This document shows, one piece after another, positions 57,151-64,000 of a stretch of 64,000 nucleotides of DNA. This DNA is from Dermacentor variabilis. Lineage: Eukaryota; Arthropoda; Arachnida; Ixodida; Ixodidae. How positions within the stretch are numbered: position 1 is the stretch's first letter; each line of letters begins with the position of its first letter. The DNA lies in contig NC_134573.1 of the NCBI RefSeq assembly GCF_050947875.1, positions 37,015,115-37,079,114 of the forward strand. The letters are read 5' to 3'. The position numbers and the translations under genes are program-made. A model generated the notes under the pieces. That model saw nothing but the letters and a program-made list of their open reading frames with translations. It had not been told where the DNA came from and did no database searches.

Positions 57151-59529
57151 TGAAGGCTGTATTGTTCAAAAATTGCTTGATTGTAGCACAGGAGGATGCC
57201 CACTACGTACACAATCCCTTTCTGTTACGACTATCCATATCCACCCACCTGAAATAAAGAAGGTGGGATTATAGATAGCAGCACGTGATCAAGTTGCTGC
57301 GAAATCCAAAGTGAAAACCAGATGGACGGAAAACCAAAAAAGGTCCACAGAGACAACATGAACTTCACCAGGCTAGTCGGCGCGCATAACACTGCCAAAC
57401 TGACGAACAAACTGAAATGAAAGCCTCGTAAATCAGTGAGGGCGACGGCCACACCTTTGCAGTGGGTGTCCGGCATCCGTATCAACAGGCGCACTGCAAA
57501 AGCGTCTCCTCCGACAACCGAGATGGCACCGTCGTAACGAGCACTTTGAGGGCAAGAGATGGAAGAGTTTGTAGGAGTTTTACATGCGTCGTTTTCTCCG
57601 AGGTACCTGAGCTCGCTTACGTTTGAAGCCCATGAGAGGCCAGACGTAAATATCGATTTTTAAAAAACACAATAGAACGTATTACGGCGCATCACTTCTG
57701 TCTACTCAACTGACTAGAAAGAGGAGAGTAGGAGAAGGAGCATGGAACAACTCAATAATCGCCCACGCATGTTTGGAAAGCACGAAACCGCCTACCCAGT
57801 TTGCTGCACTACTCCGAAAAGTAAGTGGGTGTTCGGCGCCTCAAGGCACGACAGGTAATACGACCCTTTGAAGAGCATCTCTGAGCTTCCTGCGCTATGT
57901 TTTTACGAGCATCGAAAGGCTTTTTAATACACCATAAATCCTTGCTCTAAATAGATGTTTCAAAATGCAGTAAAAAAATGTTTAAACATAAAACCTAAAA
58001 CCAAAACACTGCTACGACAGACTTGGGAAGAAAAAAAAGTAATTGATGGTTGAAAACGCTCAATGAACAATGTGCAGAACCCATCGGCTGTGTTTGTGAA
58101 CGCAAAGGAATATCCAAAAAATACGTAGGAACGCACGAACGAAAGAACAGATGAACGTGCGAACGAGATCACGAACGAACCAACGAACGAACCACAGAAT
58201 GTTTTCCGCGCCGAGTCCTAACACCAGCCAACCCCACCTCCCCAGAAAAACATAGACGGGCAAAAGAGGCATAGCAAACTATTCCCTTTAGCATTTGCAA
58301 CATTTTCTTAGCCCGCATAGGCGGCAAATACCGCTGTTTCCCAAGCCGTTTCTCCCTACCACGCCAGTCTCTCCGCGGTTGCTCAAGATAGTTGCAAAGG
58401 GAAAGCCACCATAAATCTGATTGCGCAACGTTAGAACCTCCGTGCTCTGCTTGATGATCAGAGCGGTCGTACGTAGCGGGTAATGTGAGGCGTTAATGCG
58501 AGTGGATGAGTGAAACGCAGCTGTCCAGTTTTCCACGCCCACGCTCTGTGGAAGAAGGAGCGTTCTCGGTCAATGTATGAGGTAAACAGGCGAAAGCGTA
58601 GTCTCGGTATTGCTTCCATAGCACAGAATTTCCTCCAAGGCATATTACACTGCAATAAACTGAGTGTCAGGCGCGCATACCAGGAATTAAAGACAATTCG
58701 GTCACTTTCCTATCTTTGCCACCACGTGGCGTATCGACCGTAAAAAAGGACAAAGCTTACTAATACGCGACTCAGCATGAAAAAAGAAATATCGCATTTC
58801 TATAAACTGCACCCGTTGTGACATCAAAAGCGAGCGAATTTTATGCACGCATTTACCACTTATGTGAATTTGTTGCAATGTATGGAAGGGTTTTGCAAAT
58901 GCAACATTGACAAATCAGTGCTATATTTCAGTGTGGAGTATGACATATCATTGCCGTCCGCTTTAGAGGTATTATTTTGTGCAGTTTACTGAACTGAGAT
59001 ATCTTCTTTAATTACTGAGGTACACAATTCTATACGTCGTTTTGTTGTTTCTTTTTTTAAATTTCGCGATTATTTAGAAATTGCGCAAAAAAAAACAGAC
59101 AACCTAAATAAAATATCGCCTCCTCAATCGCTACATTTTATGTTTATTCTTCTCAATTCAACATTGCTCATCATGTTTAGTGCAGTGGTTTCTTTGAAAA
59201 CGATTGCTGATTTCCAATATCTAAATAGGAGCCCCCGATCGAGCTATAACTTCCCCAATAAGGTCGAGTTACACTAATATATGTGTTGGTTGGGCTTGTT
59301 TGTAAAGCTGCCTAACACGCAAGAAACAATAATCAAGGGAGAAGGCAGAGATGTTATTCAGAAGAATCCATTACTACTAAAAATTACTAAATGCCTACTT
59401 TTAGAATTCTATCAGAACGATTTAGAAGATGCTACATTGGTGTGCACCGAAAAATTGCGAGACACCGCGCTGCAAGGTGCATTACAGACGTTCTGTTCTT
59501 TTGCAACTATTCTTAATATACGAATGAAA
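57151..59529. other. Non-coding stretch with a degenerate GAAC repeat
   Basis: At about 58130-58195 the plus strand is a run of (C)GAACGAA units. Otherwise nothing recognised. Confidence 0.45.
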
Positions 59530-59532
59530 TAT

Positions 59533-59571
<39 letters not shown>

Positions 59572-59574
59572 TTT
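59530..59574. repeat. (TTTA)n microsatellite, 3' tail of the CR1-like LINE
   Basis: Eleven TTTA units adjoining the 3' end of the minus-strand LINE. Confidence 0.95.
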
Positions 59575-61650
59575 GAATACCTTCAAAGCCCACAGGGTGT
59601 TACCGAAGGGAGCGATAACAATAAATAAAGAAACGCAAAGCAAATGCTAGGTAACATATTCAAGCGCATCTTTAAGTCACTGGGGTCAGGGATAGATACA
59701 ATGGAGGTGGGCAAGTGGTTTCAATCATTACAAGTTTGAGGAACGAAAGAATGAAAGTGTTCGTTTGTGTGACGACGAGGAAGAAACACTTTATAACGAT
59801 GGTCAGTCAGTACGAGGTTATATGAATGAAGGGTGGGAATGTAATTCTTGCTGAAGACGAGAGTTATGGCAGTAAATCTTAGGAAATTAGGGGAGACGTG
59901 CGTAAGGAAAGGGACGGAAGCCGTAACGTTGTTTTCATAGATGAAACACTGGCAGTAGTTGAAAGACGGCAGTAGTTGGAAAAATGGAGCGTTCACTACG
60001 ATTCTCTACGCATTCAAGGTGACTAATAAGACTTTCAGTAAATGAATCCCACAAAGTTGATGCATTTTCTAGTTTCGAATGAACAAAGGTTTTATAGCGA
60101 AGCAGTTTAAGAGAAGAAGAGGCCATTGAAAAATTATGGCGCAGGTATCCAAGCATGCGGTTAGCATTGCTGGCAATATAATCAATGTGTGGTTGCAAGA
60201 CAGGTTAGAAATACTGTGGACCCCTAACTATTTGTAACTGGTCATTTGTTCGAGAGGGGAACCATTTGTGTTATACCTACTAGCGTTAGCATGAAGTTTA
60301 CGAGAAATTCTCATTAGTTTGCACTTCGTCGCGTTGAGTTTCGTTTTGCATGTGTTACATCAATCAGAAATATTCTGCAGGAGAGACTGTAATAGTGATG
60401 TCTCATTATGAGGAAATCACGCGATATACAACACAGTTGTCTGCAAAAAGCCTAATAGATAACTTAATACAATCAGGTTATTCGCTTGTGTAAATTAGAA
60501 CAAGAAGGGCTCCAAGGAGAGAACGTTGAAACACCCCTGAAAGGACAGCACAGAGAGGAGAATCGTAGCCATTAGCAGTTACAAATTGCTGTCGGTTTAA
60601 CAAAATGCTTTTTGTCCAAGCAAGTATGTTAGGGTCAAGATTTAGTTTACCGAGCTTAAGACAAAGTAGATCATGGCAGACAAGGTCAAACACTTTAGAG
60701 AAATCTAAGAATAAACAATCAATATATAATCCCAAGTCTATGGCTACTAATATTTCATTAGCAAATGAAAGTAACTGCGTTTCACAGGAGAATGTCTTTC
60801 TGAAACCATGCTGACGAGATGCGAAAAAAAATTAGCTTCAAGAAAGCTAACCAGGCACGAATAAATTACATGTTGAAAGATCTTACAAGGGACACTGGTC
60901 AGTAATATTGGCGTATAATTTAGAGCAGAATGAGTGTCGCCAGGTTCAAACAAGGGCACCACTTTGCCCACATTCCAATCACAAGTCAAGACATGAGAAT
61001 TTGAAGTCTGAGCGAAAAGTTCATACAAAAGAATGGACGAGTAAGCAACCGTAATTTGCCAAAATGTGGTGTTTAGAACATAGACGCCGTATGCTGACGT
61101 GACTTTTATTTGGTAATAATACCAACGGTACCATCGTAATTTATTACAATAGGAATCATTGTAGGAAAGTTCATGACACAAAATTCTTGCAGGCACTTGG
61201 CACGCTCATTTAAATATGCTTTTCAAAATACTTCGTTGAAAACGTAACAAAAGTGCGAACGAAAAACGGTGACGCCACTGCCATCAGTAATAGACAATAA
61301 GTTTTCGCGTGCTCCCTTAACATCACTCCCCAACTTTTTAGGATCGTCTTTTAACAAAGCAGGTAAAGTAGTGCCAAGGAAAGTATGTTTGGCGCCCTTG
61401 ATTGCATTGTTATATTTGCAGGCGATCTGTATATATGCGGTCGAGTCACCGTGACCGTTCTTGAACTTTATTTTTCGCAAAAAGCGTTTTTTTTCTTATT
61501 CTGAGGGCATTTTAAGGATACATTAAACCAAGGTGGCCTTCGCTTGCCACTGGTGACCCGCAGAGGTAAATATTTGCTTGTTAGACACTTAACTTTCATT
61601 TTAAACATTGGCCATTTTTCCTCGATAGTGCGCTCATAAAAGCTGGGCAT
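59575..61650 (-). pseudogene. CR1-like LINE, RT region
   Basis: From right to left: pre-RT linker (61468-61650, PPWFNVSLKCPQNKKK), NNAIKGAKHTFLGTTLPALL, RT with NWNVGKVVPLFEPGD, ALNYTPILLTSVPCKI, LDFSKVFDLVCHDLLC and LGALLVLIY, then IRLFADNCVVYR (60436-60447 for FADN; FADD expected), SNANRMLGYLRHNF and YKTFVHSKLENASTLWDSFT, and a C-terminus near 59721. Frame changes separate most blocks. The second catalytic Asp is Asn and the SKAFD motif is SKVFD. Confidence 0.78.
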
Positions 61651-62132
61651 GCAGCCTTCCTAGGCTAGCTCACTATAATTAGAAAAATCAGCAGCCTTTC
61701 TCTTATCTCTGATGGATTTTGGTTAACTGGTGGGGCGTTTGCGAGTTGCTTTAATTGAAAGGTTACTAACACAGCGGTGGCTCAATCCTGGTGACATAAT
61801 TATGCAGATTCCACGCGCTGTCGGAATCGATGAAAGCGAAGCTTTCAGTGCTGGATGCTTTGATCGAACATAATTAGCCTTGATGTTGATAGCTAAAGCT
61901 TAATTTCTTCAACGTTTTGTCTAACACGAGAGTGGTGAGTTGATGTTAAATCTTACCTTGCATGTACCAGTGCTGGCTGTCCGCGTAGTATACACGGAAC
62001 ACACAGGGAGAGGTGTTTGAATGAGACATTCTTCTGCGCCACATTTTACAACTTTTGAGAAGGTTGAGCCTAACCTTTCATCAGATGGCGCATCGCATTT
62101 TTGCAGAAGTATTAAGCTTGAATCGGATTACT
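61651..62132. other. Non-coding stretch
   Basis: Nothing recognised. Confidence 0.45.
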
Positions 62133-62335
62133 TGGCTGTAGGCGCCAAAACCACATTCGGATTATAAGGCACGCCGTAGTGACGGACTCCGGATTAATTT
62201 TGACACTGTGATGTCCTTTACCGTGTCCCAAAATCTAAGTGCACGAGCGTTTTCTATTTCGCCCCCTCGAAATGCGGCTGCCGCGATTAGTATCCAGTCG
62301 ACGGTCTCTAGCAATGCCATAGCCACAAAGCTACT
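62133..62335 (-). mobile_element. tRNA-derived SINE copy 6
   Basis: Plus strand: GGCGCCAAAACCACATTCGG, AAGGCACGCCGTAGTGACGG, CCCCTCGAAATGCGGCTGCC and GTATCCAGTCGACGGTCTCT, the reverse of the SINE body and head. It directly abuts the next element. Confidence 0.8.
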
Positions 62336-63082
62336 GGCGCGTTCACACTGAAGCATTCGGCGTCTGGACCAGCGCCCAGTTAGGCGGAACACAGTTCGGC
62401 GGCGGCGAGATGCGCGGGAATAGCCCCTTCCGCGCCGATCGCTCCCGGACCAATTTTTGCGGCAGCTGCCGCCGGATTCCCTCACCGCGAACCAATCGGA
62501 GCGCGTCTCAGCAATTCCAAAGATGGCGGCCAAGCTCGACGCGCTCGTCATATCGCGGTCTTCGAACGCGTCGCGACATCCTAAAGGCTCAAGGAATTGG
62601 TGCGTAACCGCCCCGTCCTTTTCAACAAGTACCACGCGAAGAACAAGGTCTAAGCGACCTGACAAGGTGGCGTGACCAAGCTACGCGCGCTCTTGCAAAG
62701 CAGGACTAAACCACCAACGCCGTTGGCGTCATCTCTTCGGCCAATGCTGCTGCGCATCACGAATATCCAGAAAGGCGCTTGCCAACAAGCCAGCAGTACT
62801 GCCTCTTCTTGCTCAGGGTTTATCATTGCCTTTCGAAGCAATGGTGGAGACGCGAAAAATTAACACACGAATTCACGTGAGCGGGAACAATTGCGCAATT
62901 TCGAGCCGCGCGAACATCCGGGATATCCCGCGCTTGCTTGAAGGTTAGCACTTTATGGGGCAGATGGCGCTGTATCTCGTTCCGGCGGCGCGGTGTGCAA
63001 GCAATGTGAACGACGCGATTTTCGGTGGCAGGAGAGTTCCATTCGCTGTAGACGCCGGATTCCTCAGTGTGAACGTGCCATA
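62336..63082 (-). mobile_element. DNA transposon with ~31-bp terminal inverted repeats, transposase relic
   Basis: Left end TGGCGCGTTCACACTGAAGC and right end (reverse complement) TGGCACGTTCACACTGAGGA match over 31 bases with about five differences, both ending GGCGTCT. Minus-strand frames inside read MINPEQEEAVLLACWQAPF (62650-62841), then LVLRVVLVEKDGAVTHQFLE and LGCRDAFEDRDM. I read these as a broken N-terminal part of an element-encoded protein, possibly PIF/Harbinger-like. No DDE core is present. No target duplication was found. Confidence 0.5.
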
Positions 63083-64000
63083 ACGCGGCAAACATAGAAG
63101 TGCTGATTTGACGGTCGTCCGCTTTCGTAGCGTCTCCTGTACCCTGCAGTGCGCTTTAATTAATGCGGCTCTGCTTCTGCGCGCCCTACGTAAGTTGCCG
63201 TCTTGACATATTTGCGTGGCATTTGCTTTCAGAAATAGCGGCAACTTACTTTACCGTACCTTGAACTTGAGCTGTCTCCGCAACCACTGTCGTATAGTGG
63301 TGGGGTTTCCTTGCCTTCTCACGTCGCCTCCCCCACCTTTTTCATACAGGAACTGCCTCTTCTACTCCCTCTCCTTCAACTCCTCTTCTCTCTGCAGTTC
63401 TATCTGCGTCCCCTCTGCCTTCGCACGTTAGTACAAAGAGAAGCGCTGTAGTCTCTGCAGTGCTTCTGAGTAAAGTCACAGATAATTACAGCTGTCAAGC
63501 GGCTAATGTGATGACGGCCAGGGAGCTCCAGAGTGCATTGTGCACATTCGATGCGGTGGGGTGAAAACGAGTTTCTCCGTCCACTTTCCCCTCTCACTCG
63601 CTCATGTCATCTGTAGACACGCTTTCAACCCCCCCCCCCCCCCCCCTGCGACGCTATGTGCGGGACCGCAGCAGCCCACAGCAGCAGTAGCAGTGGGAAA
63701 TTCGAAGGAAGCGGCAAAGAAAGCTTCGCTTTAAAAACAAGTGGATGCGCGAGATCAGCAGCAGTTAGAATAAGATCAAGTATGTTAGCGCGGGACGAAG
63801 TAGTTCTCGTTGGAGTCGTGACTCATTGAGTGAAGTTGAAATCACAGTATCACTTCACGAAGCCGGCACTTTCACTTGAGGACTCTTTGAGAACAGGAAA
63901 ACGACCGGACCAATCAGCGTTCTGGAAATTACTCACCTAAAATGAAGATGGGTGCGTGACTGAACCTAACGATAATAGCATTAAAAGCATCATGTACACA
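63083..64000. other. Non-coding stretch with a poly-C run
   Basis: An 18-base C homopolymer lies at 63629-63646. A pyrimidine-rich tract ending TTCTCTCTGCAG near 63389-63400 looks like a splice acceptor, but the frame after it is not recognised. Confidence 0.4.

Noticed and set aside
63389..63431. Splice acceptor opening a host exon
   Set aside because: A good pyrimidine tract and CAG, but the following frame is short and unrecognised.

Overview
The window looks like repeat-rich nuclear DNA of a hard (ixodid) tick. It has no operons or dense coding. Intron-bounded exons, AT-rich non-coding stretches, microsatellites and tRNA-derived SINEs of a type I associate with ticks are mixed with layers of transposable elements. 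The species call is inference; nothing here names it. Nearly all long open frames belong to mobile elements. The only good candidate for a host gene is a pair of plus-strand exons (6257-6416 and 7796-7924) that together read as a DUF4806 domain, whose function is unknown.

Layout. 1-4307: Ty3/Gypsy element A on the minus strand, cut by the window start. It has a 148-bp 5' LTR, gag, a -1 frameshift signal ending in the gag stop, and an apparently open pol. 4308-13670: non-coding DNA holding the DUF4806 exons, one SINE copy and a pogo/Tc1-like non-autonomous element. 13680-16095: a GGAYGTCC-rich repeat, a gag-like relic split by a near-perfect 105-bp-arm MITE, and an internally deleted I-like LINE. 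16096-18141: dispersed repeat, GT and TA microsatellites and a tRNA-derived SINE with a perfect hairpin. 18142-27140: decayed Gypsy element B, split by Gypsy element C (21622-26908, paired 170-bp LTRs). 27141-29954: a foldback-like element whose inverted arms are built of ~137-bp tandem monomers; a LINE tail is inserted in one arm. 29965-34095: dispersed repeat, I-like LINE split by a minus-strand LINE, an RTE tail with a hairpin, and a SINE. 34237-37350: CR1/L2-like LINE. 40544-43910: remains of a PIF/Harbinger-like pair, a DDE nuclease exon (+) facing a Myb/SANT-like gene (-). 47640-49300: Penelope-like element. 50070-53248: TATG microsatellite and two SINE copies. 53249-57150: RTE-like LINE plus a second fragment. 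59530-61650: CR1-like LINE. 62133-63082: SINE and a 31-bp-TIR DNA transposon.

How the parts relate. Gypsy A may still be coding-competent in what is visible. Gypsy C inserted into Gypsy B, and B's 5' LTR now ends where the foldback element begins. The reverse transcriptase catalytic box is intact in Gypsy A (YLDD), Gypsy C (YLDD, but the frame is broken), the I-like LINE (YADD) and the Penelope-like element (YVDD). It is altered in Gypsy B, the CR1/L2 LINE (YADS), the RTE LINE (FADV) and the CR1 LINE (FADN). Boundaries of old elements are approximate, and all family names rest on motif reading, not a database search.
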